A DNA stretch of 18,147 bases from BS750m-G62 sp964577175. GTDB taxonomy: Bacteria; Planctomycetota; Phycisphaerae; FEN-1346. Location: NCBI GenBank assembly GCA_964577175.1, contig CAZNYC010000083.1, positions 1 to 18,147 on the forward strand, read 5' to 3'. The number at the start of each line of letters is the position of its first letter. Position 1 is the first letter of the stretch. Made by a program: the position numbers and the translations under genes. Of this stretch, positions 1 through 8,984 are shown one piece after another. The notes below the pieces were generated by a model that saw nothing but the letters and a program-made list of their open reading frames with translations, searched no databases and was not told the DNA's origin.

Positions 1-109
<109 letters not shown>

Positions 110-188
110 GTGGCCATGAAGCGGGGCACGAGGGATCGCGGTGGGTCGTCTTGCCCACCGCGTGGTGTCCGGGACCGGACACCGCGCG
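110..188 (-). repeat. Palindromic intergenic repeat, partial copy A
   Basis: This stretch starts with GGTGGCCATGAA and contains ACGAGGGATCGCGGTGGGT, which is the reverse complement of the right-hand end of the longer copies at 10185-10372 and 15061-15216. It can fold into two strong hairpins: 137-145 with 154-162 (9 bp, loop of 8), and 164-172 with 175-183 (9 bp, loop of 2). It lies about 120 bp upstream of the AlkP gene at 306. A weak -10-like TATGCT at 253-258 lies between them, without a convincing -35. Confidence 0.8.
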
Positions 189-305
189 ATATCGCGCCCG
201 GCTCGCCCGCGGCTATCGGTTTTCTGCGCTGGCCCTCGCCCACCGCGATGAGTATGCTGTAGGCGGCAGCAGTCAGATTGGAGAAGGGACGGGAGCGGTT
301 TTGCG

Positions 306-1970
306 ATGAGCGGCACGCCCGGTCGCCGGACCATCATCCTCGGCCTCGACGGCGCCACGTGGGACGTCCTGGACGGACTCCTCGCCGCCGGCCGTCTGCC
401 CCACCTGGCGGAGATCATCGCGCGCGGCGTCCGGACGACGTGCCGATCCACCGTCCCCCCGCTCAGCCCCGTGGCCTGGTCGACCATCGCCACCGGCAAG
501 AACCCGGGCAAGCACGGCGTGTTCGACTGGCAGCGCCGCGACCCGGCCTCGTACCGCCTCGAGCCCGTCACGAGCCGGCGGCAGCGGGGACCGACCTTCT
601 GGGACCTCGCCTCCGAGGCGGGCCGGCGCGCGGGCGCGTTCAACGTGCCCGTCACCTATCCGCCCAGCCCCGTCAACGGCTTCATGGTGACCAGCCTGCT
701 GACGCCGTCGAACCGGGTCTGTTTCACGCATCCGCCGGAAGCGTCGGAGGCGCTCAACCGGCACGTGGACGGGTACGAGATCGTCACTCCGGAGGTCTAC
801 TCCGCCGGCCGGGAACGCGCCTTTGTCGACGCGATGCTGCAGACCGTCGAGAAACGCGAGGCCGCCCTGCACTATATGCTGGAGACGTACCCGATCGATG
901 TCGGCCTTCTCGTCTACAACGAATCGGACGGTATCCAGCACAAACTCTGGCCGGCGGACGGCTTCGGCGAGGGCGAACCGCCCTGGCCGGCCTCCGGCAT
1001 CTGGGAGGTGTACGAGCGCCTCGACCGGGCCGTCGGACGCCTGGCCGACCACCTCGGCCCGGACGCCAACCTCCTCGTCCTCTCCGACCACGGGGCCGGG
1101 CCGATGCGCGGCGTCATGTTCGTGAACCGGTGGCTGATGGACCAGGGGTACCTGCGGCTGCGGCGGTCGCCGAGGGTGGGGCTGAAACGCTTCCTCGCGC
1201 GGACGGACCTCCTCGTCCGGGCGTACTATTTGGCGTCGCGGCTCGGGCTCGGCTGGCTCGGCCGCCTCGTGTCCCCGAAAACCCGGACGCAGGTGGCCAC
1301 CAGTTTCATCTCGTTCGACGACGTCGACTGGTCCCGGACCGTGGCGTACAGTTTCGGCAGTTGCGGACAGATCTTCCTGAACCTCCGCGGACGGGAATGC
1401 AAGGGCCTCGTCGAACCGGGCGCCGAGGCCGACCGGCTCCTCGACGAGATCGCCGGCCGTCTTCGAGAGGTCCGCGACCCCGACACCGGCCGGGACCTCA
1501 TCACCGAGGTGTGGCGACCGCGGGACCTGTTCCACGGCCCGGCCTTGGCCGACGCGCCGGACCTGATGTTCCCGATCGACGACTACGCCCGCGACGCCTC
1601 GCTGCGGTTCGGCATCGGGCAGGCGTCGTTCCTGGGCGAGCCCGAATCATGGACGCGGGGCGCCCACCGGATGGACGGCATTTTCATCGCCGCCGGCCCG
1701 GACATCGCGCCCGGCGCCCCGGTGCAGGGCATGTCGCTCGCGGACGTGGCCCCGACGGCGCTGCACCTGGTGGGGCTGCCCGTGCCCGAGGACATGGACG
1801 GCCGGGTGGTAACGGAGATCCTTTCGGGTCCTGCGGCCGCGCGGGCGCCGGCGCGGTCGGCCCCGGGGGCGGCCGCGCCGCAAGGGCCGGAGGAGGCGTC
1901 CGCGGCGATGACCGACGAGGAGCAGCAGGCCGTCGAGGACCGCCTCCGCGACCTCGGGTACCTGGACTGA
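306..1970 (+). CDS. AlkP-superfamily phosphohydrolase/phosphodiesterase (COG3379-like)
   Basis: This 554-residue protein has the alkaline phosphatase superfamily fold of the type I phosphodiesterase/nucleotide pyrophosphatase branch. All expected metal ligands can be picked out: D15 in LGLDGA, D208 and H212 in SDGIQH, D261-H262 in LSDHG, and H454 in GAHRMDG. The motif TGKNPGKHGVFD (63-74) is typical of the predicted phosphohydrolase/phosphomutase group. The residue at the nucleophile position appears to be S54 (PPLSPVAW) rather than the more usual Thr. There is no sulfatase CxPxR motif. No signal peptide or membrane segment is seen, so it is probably cytoplasmic. An Ala/Pro-rich linker leads to an acidic helix ending in LGYLD. 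GGGAG at 291-295 is a weakly spaced ribosome site for this ATG. The flippase gene follows after 9 bp, so the two are probably co-transcribed. The fold is clear; the substrate is unknown. Confidence 0.88.
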   Translation: MSGTPGRRTIILGLDGATWDVLDGLLAAGRLPHLAEIIARGVRTTCRSTVPPLSPVAWSTIATGKNPGKHGVFDWQRRDPASYRLEPVTSRRQRGPTFWDLASEAGRRAGAFNVPVTYPPSPVNGFMVTSLLTPSNRVCFTHPPEASEALNRHVDGYEIVTPEVYSAGRERAFVDAMLQTVEKREAALHYMLETYPIDVGLLVYNESDGIQHKLWPADGFGEGEPPWPASGIWEVYERLDRAVGRLADHLGPDANLLVLSDHGAGPMRGVMFVNRWLMDQGYLRLRRSPRVGLKRFLARTDLLVRAYYLASRLGLGWLGRLVSPKTRTQVATSFISFDDVDWSRTVAYSFGSCGQIFLNLRGRECKGLVEPGAEADRLLDEIAGRLREVRDPDTGRDLITEVWRPRDLFHGPALADAPDLMFPIDDYARDASLRFGIGQASFLGEPESWTRGAHRMDGIFIAAGPDIAPGAPVQGMSLADVAPTALHLVGLPVPEDMDGRVVTEILSGPAAARAPARSAPGAAAPQGPEEASAAMTDEEQQAVEDRLRDLGYLD

Positions 1971-1979
1971 CCGCCGCCT

Positions 1980-3272
1980 ATGGGACTGCGCGACACGATC
2001 CGCGAGGCGCGCCAGGCCTTGGCCCTGAAGTTCGTCAAGGACACCCTCTGGGGCCTGGCGGGCACGGGCGTCCAGGGCCTCTTCGGCTTTGCGACGAACG
2101 TTGTCCTCGTCCAGTTCTACGGGGCGGACGGGCTCGGCCGATTCGCCCTCGCCCTCTCGGTCTGCCTGCCGCTGCAACTCGTGACGGCGTTCGGGATGGC
2201 GGGGTCGGTAGCGAAGTACACGTCCGAGCGGGGCGACGACGAGGGCCACGTGCGGGCGGTCCTGTCGGCGGCGCTGCTGCTCGTCCTCCCGATCTCCCTG
2301 GCGGTCGTCGCCCTTGGATGGGTTGCCGCCCCGGCGCTCGATTATGTCTACCGCGACGCCACGTTCCTCGCGCTGTACCGGGTGCTGCTGGTGTCGCTTC
2401 CGTTCGCGGCCGCCAACAAGGTGCTGCTCGGGCTGCTGAACGGGCTGCGGGACATGAAGGCGTACGCGGTGTTCCGGGCGGCGCGGTTCGTCCTGGTCTT
2501 TGCGGGCATCGTGGGGCTGCACCTGGAGACGGGGTCGATCCGGGCATGCGCCTGGGCCGTGCCGGCGGCGGAGGTCGTCCTGCTCGTTGGACTGGCGGTT
2601 CGGGCGCGGCTGCCGATGCGCATCGGCCGGCCGGCGGGGCTCTGGCTGAAGCGGCATCTCCGGTTCGGCGGGTACGGGCAGATGCACTCGCTGGTGGCGG
2701 ACCTGTTGTTCCGCGTGGACGTGCTCATCATCGGGGCGCTGCTGGCCTCGACGGAGGTCGGCCTGTACGCCTTCGCGGCGGATGTGGCCAAGGGGCTTAC
2801 GCTCGGGGCGGTGCTCATCCAGATCAACTTCAACCCGGTGATCTCCCGCCTGTGGACGGAGCGGAAGACGGCCGACCTCGCCGCCTACGCCGCCCGCGTC
2901 CGGAAGCATACGTATCTTCTGCACGTGCCGGTCGTGGCCCTGGCGGCCGTCGGGTACCCCGTGTTCGTGTATCTGTTCAAGCCGGAGATGGCGGTGGCGC
3001 GGCACTTTGGGGCCTACGGGATTCTGCTGGCGGGGGTGTTCGCGTACTCGGGCTACGCCGCCCTACTGGGACTGATGGCGTACACGGGTCACGTGCGGCA
3101 GCAACTGCTGCGGTCGGTGGCGGCGCTGGTGGTGAACGCGGCGGGCAGCGCGCTGCTGGTGCCCGTGCTGGGCATCGTGGGGGCGGCCGTCTCGACGTGC
3201 CTGGCGTTTGCGAGTATCATCGTCTACATGCGCTGGTTCACGCGGAAGGGGCTGGGCCTGGCGGTGGGGTGA
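1980..3272 (+). CDS. Wzx-like polysaccharide/oligosaccharide flippase
   Basis: This 430-residue polytopic membrane protein has about 12 hydrophobic segments spread along its length, as in the MOP/PST flippases that move undecaprenyl-pyrophosphate-linked glycans to the outer face of the inner membrane. Supporting features are the N-terminal FVKDTLWGLAGTGVQG, the early YGADGLGRFALALS stretch (compare the Y-G--GLG-YA pattern of Polysacc_synt proteins), FRVDVLIIGALL followed by VGLYAFAADVAKG in the middle, and a C-terminal block ending in LGIVGAAVSTCLA. The ATG lies 9 bp after the AlkP stop with no clear Shine-Dalgarno sequence, which suggests translation by coupling or reinitiation. Its position between the AlkP gene and two GT-C transferases fits a role in exporting a lipid-linked glycan. 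The substrate cannot be predicted. Confidence 0.87.
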   Translation: MGLRDTIREARQALALKFVKDTLWGLAGTGVQGLFGFATNVVLVQFYGADGLGRFALALSVCLPLQLVTAFGMAGSVAKYTSERGDDEGHVRAVLSAALLLVLPISLAVVALGWVAAPALDYVYRDATFLALYRVLLVSLPFAAANKVLLGLLNGLRDMKAYAVFRAARFVLVFAGIVGLHLETGSIRACAWAVPAAEVVLLVGLAVRARLPMRIGRPAGLWLKRHLRFGGYGQMHSLVADLLFRVDVLIIGALLASTEVGLYAFAADVAKGLTLGAVLIQINFNPVISRLWTERKTADLAAYAARVRKHTYLLHVPVVALAAVGYPVFVYLFKPEMAVARHFGAYGILLAGVFAYSGYAALLGLMAYTGHVRQQLLRSVAALVVNAAGSALLVPVLGIVGAAVSTCLAFASIIVYMRWFTRKGLGLAVG

Positions 3273-3304
3273 GGGCCGGGGGCGGCGGCCGGGGCGCATT
3301 AGAG

Positions 3305-3333
3305 TTGACGCCGCCAGGCGTTCGCGACAGAAT
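3305..3333 (+). promoter_or_regulatory. Predicted sigma70-like promoter
   Basis: TTGACG at 3305-3310 and CAGAAT at 3328-3333 are separated by exactly 17 bp. Transcription would start near 3340, about 40 nt before the ATG at 3379. This supports the downstream start of the next gene over the in-frame start at 3208, which would overlap the flippase. It was found by eye and is unverified. Confidence 0.4.
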
Positions 3334-3378
3334 CCACCCATCGAGATCGCTCCATTCTCGCCTACGGAACGGAAACGC

Positions 3379-5028
3379 ATGGCACACCGTCGGCATCTCT
3401 GGATCCTGCTCATCCTGGCGGGGCTGTACCTTCTGGCGGTCAACGGCCACTGGGCCGTCAAGTCCGACTCGGCCCTCTACCTCGGCCTGGGCCGGTCGCT
3501 CGCCGCCGGCGAGGGAATGACGTTCAACGGGCGGCAGGAGTACGGCATTCCGCCGGTCGTCCCGTTCCTCGTGGCCGGCTGCCGGCTGCTCGCCGCCGAC
3601 CCCTACTGGCTGCCGAACCTGTGCATGACGGCGATGGGGATCGGGGTGATCGTGTTCGCCTGGCTGTCGGTCCGGCGCCTGGCGTCGGACCTGCCCGCAT
3701 CCGTTCGCGACACCGTGACGCTGGGCACGCTGCTGGTGGTCGGCACGTCGGCCCGGCTGTTCATCGACTCGGCCCGCATCCTGACCGACGTGCCGTGCCT
3801 CTTCTTCGTGACGGCGGGGTTGTATGCGTTTCTGCGGGCGCGGTCCGGCCACTGGGCATGGTACCTGGTCGGGTCCGCCGTCATGGTCGTCGCCATCCTG
3901 ACGCGCCTGCTGGCCGCCCTCTTCTTTGCGGGTTACGTGGTGGCGGCCGGCGTGACGGCGTGGCAGCGGGGCCGGAAGAAGATGCTGCTGGCCCTGGTGG
4001 GCGGGACGGTCGTGGCGGCGGGGCTCTTCCTGCTCTGGGCCCTCCTGCTGCGCACCCGCACGGGGCCGGGGGCGATCGATTATCTCAGCGTGACGATCCT
4101 CCATCGCATGAATCCGCTCGCGGCCGGCAAAGGGGCCGAACTGCTGGATGCCCTCGCCAAACTGCCCGACGCCCTCGTCTCGGCGATCGTGTATCAGAAA
4201 CTCTCGTGGTTCAGCCTCGTGCCGACGGCGCTGATGGCGGCCGGCCTTGGAGGGGCGGTCCGGCGCCGGCAATGGCTCGTCGTCTGGCCGACCGTCTTCT
4301 ACGTGGGATTCCTCGTCTGGTGGGCGCCGACGGCCGTGGCGTCGCGCTACGTCCTGCTCGCCATGCCGATGCTGGCGTACCTGCTGCTGGTCGGCGTAAC
4401 GACGGTGGCCCGGCCCATCCGCAAGGCCCTGGCGCGAACGGCGCGGCGGCAGCGGCAGACGGGACGCCGAGGACCGCTGAGGCGAGCGGGCGCGTGGATG
4501 GTCCGGGCCGAGTGGCGCACGGCACGCCACGCCGTCTCCGTGGCCGTCGTCGTCGCGATGGCGATTTCCCTGCCCAAGGTGGCGCGGGAGGTTTACTGGA
4601 TGCGGCACCCGGCGTTCTACACGGTGTACGATGGCGGCCGGTGGATCGATTACCGCGCCGTGGCCGACACCCTCCGCCGCCGCGCCGACCCGTCCGCCGA
4701 CCGGTGCCAGACGCCGAAGGCGGCCGTCGTGCATTACTGGTCGGGCGTGCGGTGCGACCGGCAGTTTCACTGGAAGGGCGAGAGGTACCTTCACGTTCAC
4801 ACCTTGCCGCCGGCGGAGTTTGCCCGGGCGATGGCCGACCTCGGCCGCCGGTTCGTCGTCGTGCAGACGGACGGGGAGGCGTGGAGCCGCAACATCGCAG
4901 AGGCGATGGTCGCCACGGGTGGGTTTGCCCCGCCCGAGCGGCTCGGGGACCTGGCGCTGTTCGAGCGGTCGGCGTCGTCCGCCCCGGCGCCGGCGGATGG
5001 AGACGCTGCCGCCGCCGATTCCCCTTGA
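3379..5028 (+). CDS. GT-C (GT39/ArnT-like) membrane glycosyltransferase
   Basis: This 549-residue protein has an N-terminal membrane segment (about 8-23) followed by a first outer loop with the GT-C hallmark: acidic D30 in KSDSALYLGLG, then LAAGEGMTFNG and GIPPVVPFLVAG. This corresponds to the D-x-Y, G-x-x-x-NG and PPLYP pattern of PMT/ArnT-type transferases. These enzymes take a sugar from a polyprenyl-phosphate donor and attach it on the periplasmic side. Several further hydrophobic segments run to about residue 410, and a soluble C-terminal domain of about 140 residues follows. An in-frame start at 3208 would add 57 low-complexity basic residues overlapping the flippase; the ATG at 3379 is preferred because the membrane segment begins there and a promoter-like sequence sits just upstream. 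Acceptor and sugar are unknown. Confidence 0.8.
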   Translation: MAHRRHLWILLILAGLYLLAVNGHWAVKSDSALYLGLGRSLAAGEGMTFNGRQEYGIPPVVPFLVAGCRLLAADPYWLPNLCMTAMGIGVIVFAWLSVRRLASDLPASVRDTVTLGTLLVVGTSARLFIDSARILTDVPCLFFVTAGLYAFLRARSGHWAWYLVGSAVMVVAILTRLLAALFFAGYVVAAGVTAWQRGRKKMLLALVGGTVVAAGLFLLWALLLRTRTGPGAIDYLSVTILHRMNPLAAGKGAELLDALAKLPDALVSAIVYQKLSWFSLVPTALMAAGLGGAVRRRQWLVVWPTVFYVGFLVWWAPTAVASRYVLLAMPMLAYLLLVGVTTVARPIRKALARTARRQRQTGRRGPLRRAGAWMVRAEWRTARHAVSVAVVVAMAISLPKVAREVYWMRHPAFYTVYDGGRWIDYRAVADTLRRRADPSADRCQTPKAAVVHYWSGVRCDRQFHWKGERYLHVHTLPPAEFARAMADLGRRFVVVQTDGEAWSRNIAEAMVATGGFAPPERLGDLALFERSASSAPAPADGDAAAADSP

Positions 5029-5053
5029 CGCTGCACACCGCACATCGTAGCAG
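5025..5053 (+). promoter_or_regulatory. Weak promoter-like sequence
   Basis: TTGACG at 5025-5030 is followed after 17 bp by TAGCAG at 5048-5053. The -35 is good but the -10 matches at only about three positions. It lies at the end of the first GT-C gene and could drive the second. Low confidence. Confidence 0.2.
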
Positions 5054-5146
5054 AGGCACCCTGACGCGGAGCGCGGTGACGTGCCTTTGCGGCGCGGTCC
5101 GACTGCCGCGCAGCCGTCGCACCGACGAGCCGGGAGAATCCCTGGG

Positions 5147-6754
5147 ATGGACAGCCTTTCGCAGGTGAAAAAGACGCCGCTGGCGCTGCGGCCGCGGACC
5201 GTGGTCCTGGCGAGCCTGGCCGCCTGGGCCGTCGTCACGCTGGCCGGGTCGGCCAGCGACGTCTGCCTCGGCGACGAGTCCGTCCACATCCGCACCGTCC
5301 GCCTGTATGCCGACCATCACGGCCGCGTGACGTACGATCCCCTGTTCATGCGGCTGAAGCAGACGTGTGACGGGCTCATGGCGGCGCCGTTGTGGCACGG
5401 GACGCTGGCGGTCCTTTGGGAAGCGACGGGTCTGCGCGCCCAGGTCCTGACACAGGCGTACCATGCGGGCTACTACCTGATCCTCCTCTTGGCGGTGTAT
5501 TACAGCGTGCGGGGGGTATGGGGGGCGTCGGCGGCCACGTGGGCGTGGCTCCTCGCCGCCACCATGCCGGTGGTCTGTGCCTACAGTATCCTCCTGTACC
5601 AGGACGTGCCGGGCGTGGCGGTGTCGGCCCTGGGGTTTCTGCTTCTATGGCGGAAACACTTCTTCTGGGGCGGCGTGGCGTTCGGGGCGGCGTATCTGAC
5701 GAAGATGAACATGCTGGCGTTCGCCCCCTGGGCGGTGGTGTTCGCCGCCTGGTGGAGCGACGGCCCGTGGTGGCGACGGCTCCGGTCGGCCGCCCTGGTC
5801 GCGCTTCCCGTCCTGGTCGTCGTGGGCTACGACATGACCTGGCGGTGGTACGCGTTCGGCAAGGCTGCGGGTCAATGGAGTCTGAGCACGGGCCTGGTCG
5901 GCACGCGCCCCTCCGAGCACGGAGGGTTGTCGGCCCAGGCGTACGAGGCGCTCAGGCAGTGGCCCGAGGACTACACCACCTGGAAGCCGTACCCCATCTA
6001 CCGGGCGAAGGCCCTGGTCAGCCACCTGGGATTTGCCTTCCTGGCGGGCCTGGTGCTGGGCGTGTGGCGGGCGAGGGATGCACTGGCCAAGTGGCTGTGG
6101 GGCTGTTTCCTGGTGGCCACCGCCGGCTGGTTCCTCGTGTTCATCGTCTGGGCGGAGGGGACCGGCGTACAGGTACGGTATACCCTGCCGATGGTCCTCG
6201 TCCTGGTCTTCCTGGTCGGCCGGGGGCTGCGGGAGTGGCGCCTGGGTCCCCGCATGAAGGCCTTGCTTCTGGCGGCCTGTACCCTCCAGGGACTGGCGGT
6301 GGTGGGGTACGTGGTGCACGCGCGGCAGATCTCATCGGATGAGCAGCAGGCCTACACCTGGCTGCGGGCGCACGCGCCGGCGGGCCGGCCCATCATGACG
6401 CCGGAACGGATCGTGACGGTCCAAACGGACCGGCCGTGGATCTGGGGCAGCCTCAAGCCGCCGTACCTGCTGACCGATATGCCGCATCCGGCCCGGCGGG
6501 AGGTGCTTCGCCACTTCGGCGTCTCGCACATCCTGATTCACCGCAGCCGCCTGTACGATCGGGCCGAGGAGGGGACGCATTACGGCGGGTATCCGCGCGA
6601 GTTCCTCGCCATCGCCGGTGAAGCCCCGTACCTCGAGAAGGGCTTCGAGAACCCGGCCGCCGTTATCTACCGGGTGCGGTTGCCGACGGAGGCCGAGAAC
6701 ACCCCGCCCGAAGAGAATGTCGGGGCGGCCGCCGAGGGTGACGACGACCCGTGA
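5147..6754 (+). CDS. GT-C family membrane glycosyltransferase (ArnT/PMT-like)
   Basis: This 535-residue polytopic protein has the GT-C outline: an N-terminal membrane segment (about 18-35), then a first outer loop with acidic residues in the motif LGDESVHIR (D43, E44) and YADHHGRV. About ten more hydrophobic segments follow to roughly residue 405, and then a soluble C-terminal domain containing QQAYTWLRAHAPAG. An AYxWLR-like helix at the end of the membrane part is common in GT39-type proteins. The start at 5147 has GGGAG at 5132-5136. A GTG at 5081 would add 22 unlikely residues before the membrane segment. It lies 118 bp after a related but diverged GT-C gene and faces the minus-strand operon, with only 15 bp between the two stop codons. 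Donor and acceptor are unknown. Confidence 0.75.
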   Translation: MDSLSQVKKTPLALRPRTVVLASLAAWAVVTLAGSASDVCLGDESVHIRTVRLYADHHGRVTYDPLFMRLKQTCDGLMAAPLWHGTLAVLWEATGLRAQVLTQAYHAGYYLILLLAVYYSVRGVWGASAATWAWLLAATMPVVCAYSILLYQDVPGVAVSALGFLLLWRKHFFWGGVAFGAAYLTKMNMLAFAPWAVVFAAWWSDGPWWRRLRSAALVALPVLVVVGYDMTWRWYAFGKAAGQWSLSTGLVGTRPSEHGGLSAQAYEALRQWPEDYTTWKPYPIYRAKALVSHLGFAFLAGLVLGVWRARDALAKWLWGCFLVATAGWFLVFIVWAEGTGVQVRYTLPMVLVLVFLVGRGLREWRLGPRMKALLLAACTLQGLAVVGYVVHARQISSDEQQAYTWLRAHAPAGRPIMTPERIVTVQTDRPWIWGSLKPPYLLTDMPHPARREVLRHFGVSHILIHRSRLYDRAEEGTHYGGYPREFLAIAGEAPYLEKGFENPAAVIYRVRLPTEAENTPPEENVGAAAEGDDDP

Positions 6755-6769
6755 CCGGGCGCCGGGGGG

Positions 6770-7819
6770 TCAGTCCTTCGCGGCCCCCATGTCGGCGGCG
6801 CCGGCCTCCGGTGCGGGCGCCGGTGCGGCGTCGCTTTCGGTGTCCCGCGGCCGCAGGCTCGGCACGAACCGCTGCAGCGCCAGCCCCGCCGCCGCCAGCG
6901 TCGCCTCGGCCGCCGTCTTGACGAAGCGGTTCGCGACCGCCAGGATGGCGGCGCTCGTGCCGCCGATGACCGGTTCCAGGACGAGAATGAGCAGCCCCTC
7001 GTGGACGCCGATCCCGCCCGGGGCGAAGAAACTGACGAACCCTCCCACCGTCGCCAGCGTGCTGCACGAGATGAAGAGCGGCAGGTCCGCCACCCCCACG
7101 TCCGTCACCGCCCGGGCCAGCAGCCACAGCACGAGGCCCAGCAGCAGGAACTGGCCAAGCAGCGCCAGCGCCGGCCACCCCAGGTCACGGACGCGCGGCA
7201 GCCGGGGCAGCGGCGCCTGGCCCAACCGCCGAAGCGCCACGTTGCACAGCCCGCCGAACAGCCGCGGGTACAGGCACACCATTCCCGCGGCCGCCAGGAT
7301 CAGGCACCACAGCCAAGCCAGCGGCACCCGGCCCTGGATGGGGTCGTACAGCGTCAGCGGCAGGGCGACGAGCATGCCCAGGATGACCGACAGGCCGTCC
7401 ACCATGACGACCGCGCCGGCCGAGATCCCCACCCGCACGCCGTACCGGCGGAGCAGCCAGATCAGGCCGACGACCGAGCCGACCTTCCCCGGCAGGTACT
7501 TGCCCGCCTGCGCCATCCAGACCGACGTCATGACCGGCGGCGCCGGCGGACGGTGACCGAACCCCTCCAGCAGCAGGTAATACGGCAGGAAGGTGACGGC
7601 GGCGGCGGCCAGGCCGGCGGCCATGGCGGCGGCGAGCCAGCCGGGGCGGAACGGGACCTCGCCCCACGACACCTCCTCGAACCGCACCACGATCACCCGC
7701 CCCACGACCACCAGCACGACGGCAAACAGCAGCCATTTCAGGACGGTGCCCGCGAGGCGCTTCCATCGCGGGCGGCCGGGCGCCGCCCGGCGGACCGTGC
7801 TCTCGGTGGCGTCTGGCAT
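6770..7819 (-). CDS. UPF0104/LPG-synthase-TM-like membrane protein (putative lipid flippase)
   Basis: This 349-residue membrane protein has about eight hydrophobic segments and the two signatures of the lysylphosphatidylglycerol synthase transmembrane family (PF03706, YbhN/AglD-like): GKYLPGK at 106-112 and FFAPGGIGVHEG at 264-275, followed by ANRFVKTAAE near 296-305. It lacks the soluble aminoacyl-transferase domain of MprF, so it is not expected to make lysyl-PG. Stand-alone members often sit beside polyprenyl-phosphate glycosyltransferases and are suspected to flip or bind lipid-linked sugars. It is the last gene of the minus-strand operon, 31 bp after the amidotransferase gene, with GAAGG just before the ATG. 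The specific function is inferred from neighbours. Confidence 0.83.
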   Translation of the reverse strand: MPDATESTVRRAAPGRPRWKRLAGTVLKWLLFAVVLVVVGRVIVVRFEEVSWGEVPFRPGWLAAAMAAGLAAAAVTFLPYYLLLEGFGHRPPAPPVMTSVWMAQAGKYLPGKVGSVVGLIWLLRRYGVRVGISAGAVVMVDGLSVILGMLVALPLTLYDPIQGRVPLAWLWCLILAAAGMVCLYPRLFGGLCNVALRRLGQAPLPRLPRVRDLGWPALALLGQFLLLGLVLWLLARAVTDVGVADLPLFISCSTLATVGGFVSFFAPGGIGVHEGLLILVLEPVIGGTSAAILAVANRFVKTAAEATLAAAGLALQRFVPSLRPRDTESDAAPAPAPEAGAADMGAAKD

Positions 7820-7850
7820 GGACCTTCGTCCCCCGCGCGGGGCCGGCCGA

Positions 7851-8984
7851 TCAGCCGAAGAACTTCATGTACAGCACCGGATGGACCAGGCCGACCCAGG
7901 TAGCGGCCTTCAGGAGCGGCCGCAGCGCCCGCAGCATCGGGTAGTATGTCGGGTAATCGCGGAACGACGTCGGCGGGGCCTGCATGATGGCCTCGAACTC
8001 GGCCTCCTCCAGGCCCAGGCGGTCCAGGACGTGGGCGACCGTTTCGTCCGGCACGGTGAGCGGTTCCTCGAGGCGCTCGAGGGCGTCGTCCCGCGCCATC
8101 AGACCCGACCGCACGTGGGCCGAGACGTTGATCTTCCGCTTGTCGATGCCGAACTTCCCGTACAGCACCCGCGCGATGACGAACCGCGTGTAGATCGACT
8201 CGAAATGGTGACCGCCGTAGTACGTCCACCCCAGTTCATCCTGGAGCACCTCGCGGGCGCCCGTCTTGGTGTACTCGAAGTAGTTCAGGAACGGGATGCC
8301 CTTGATCCCCTTGAGCATCGTGTAATAGAGATACCGCGACAGCGTCAGATTGGGGAAGTGCCGGAGCCGCTCGCCCGTGAACTGCCGGTACACGCTGCGG
8401 ATGTACCGGCCGTCCATGTAGGTCCAGCCGATGGGGGCGACCCCCTCGGTCCGGAACGAGTGCCCGTTCAGCACGTACCGGATGCCCTCCTCGGCCGCCA
8501 CGTCGTGGAGGACGGCGTGGATGGCGACGTCGGTCGGAATTTCCGCCTCCGGCACCGACGCCTCCAGGAACGCCCGCTGCAGGGCGCGGAACTCCGGCCA
8601 GTGGCACTCCACCCGCCGCACGGGCACGTCCAGGGCGTCAGCGGCCTTCTCCATGTTCGCTTCGGCCACCTCGGTGTTCCACGTGTTGTCCAGATGGACG
8701 CCGAGCGGGCGGAGACCGAGTTGTTTGGCCAGGTACAGCGTGTAGGTGCTGTCGGTCCCGCCGCTCATGCCGACGACGCAGTCGTGCGGCCGTCCGCGGC
8801 CGGCCCGGCGGATGCGGTCGAGCAGACGCTCGCGCTCCGCCTCGCCGCGCGCGTCCAGCGGGTACAGGCGGTCGAGGGCGTCGTGGACCTTGCAGAAGTT
8901 GCACTCGCCGGCCGCGTCGAAACGGATGTCCGGGATCGTCGTGTCCGAGACGCATCGCGTGCAAACCCGCCGGCCGTCGGTCAT
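7851..8984 (-). CDS. N-acetyl sugar amidotransferase (WbpG/PseA-like)
   Basis: This 377-residue protein matches the WbpG/PseA family of ATP-dependent amidotransferases, which convert an acetamido group of a nucleotide-linked sugar to an acetamidino group. It begins with CTRCVSDTTIPDI and has four zinc-ligand-like cysteines (C8, C11, C28, C31). The PP-loop SGGTDST lies at 74-80. The C-terminal half carries the family blocks LNYFEYTK, YYGGHHFES and KFGIDKRK. Length is normal. Relatives usually obtain ammonia from a HisH/HisF-like pair, but neither is present in this window. Its ATG overlaps the stop of the upstream glycosyltransferase by 4 bp, and GAGGGGGA at 8991-8998 is a good ribosome site, so translation is likely coupled. 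The gene suggests an amidinated sugar (for example a derivative of a bacillosamine- or nonulosonate-type precursor) in the glycan. Confidence 0.9.
   Translation of the reverse strand: MTDGRRVCTRCVSDTTIPDIRFDAAGECNFCKVHDALDRLYPLDARGEAERERLLDRIRRAGRGRPHDCVVGMSGGTDSTYTLYLAKQLGLRPLGVHLDNTWNTEVAEANMEKAADALDVPVRRVECHWPEFRALQRAFLEASVPEAEIPTDVAIHAVLHDVAAEEGIRYVLNGHSFRTEGVAPIGWTYMDGRYIRSVYRQFTGERLRHFPNLTLSRYLYYTMLKGIKGIPFLNYFEYTKTGAREVLQDELGWTYYGGHHFESIYTRFVIARVLYGKFGIDKRKINVSAHVRSGLMARDDALERLEEPLTVPDETVAHVLDRLGLEEAEFEAIMQAPPTSFRDYPTYYPMLRALRPLLKAATWVGLVHPVLYMKFFG

Noticed and set aside
306..1970. Sulfatase identity for the AlkP-superfamily protein
   Set aside because: There is no C/S-x-P-x-R sulfatase signature, and the TGKNPGKHG block points to the phosphodiesterase/phosphohydrolase branch.
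3208..3378. Upstream start for the first GT-C gene
   Set aside because: The extra 57 residues are basic and low in complexity, overlap the flippase gene, and come before the first membrane segment; a promoter-like sequence sits inside the stretch.
278..3520. 1080-codon plus-strand frame spanning the first AlkP and flippase genes
   Set aside because: It is Arg/Gly/Pro-rich without domain motifs, typical of an out-of-frame reading of GC-rich genes. The two genes in the other frames explain the region.
6755..6769. Terminator between the convergent GT-C and UPF0104-like genes
   Set aside because: The 15 bp gap has no clear hairpin followed by a T-run.
6770..7819. MprF-type lysyl-phosphatidylglycerol synthase
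   Set aside because: Only the membrane flippase-like part is present; the soluble aminoacyl-transferase domain is missing.
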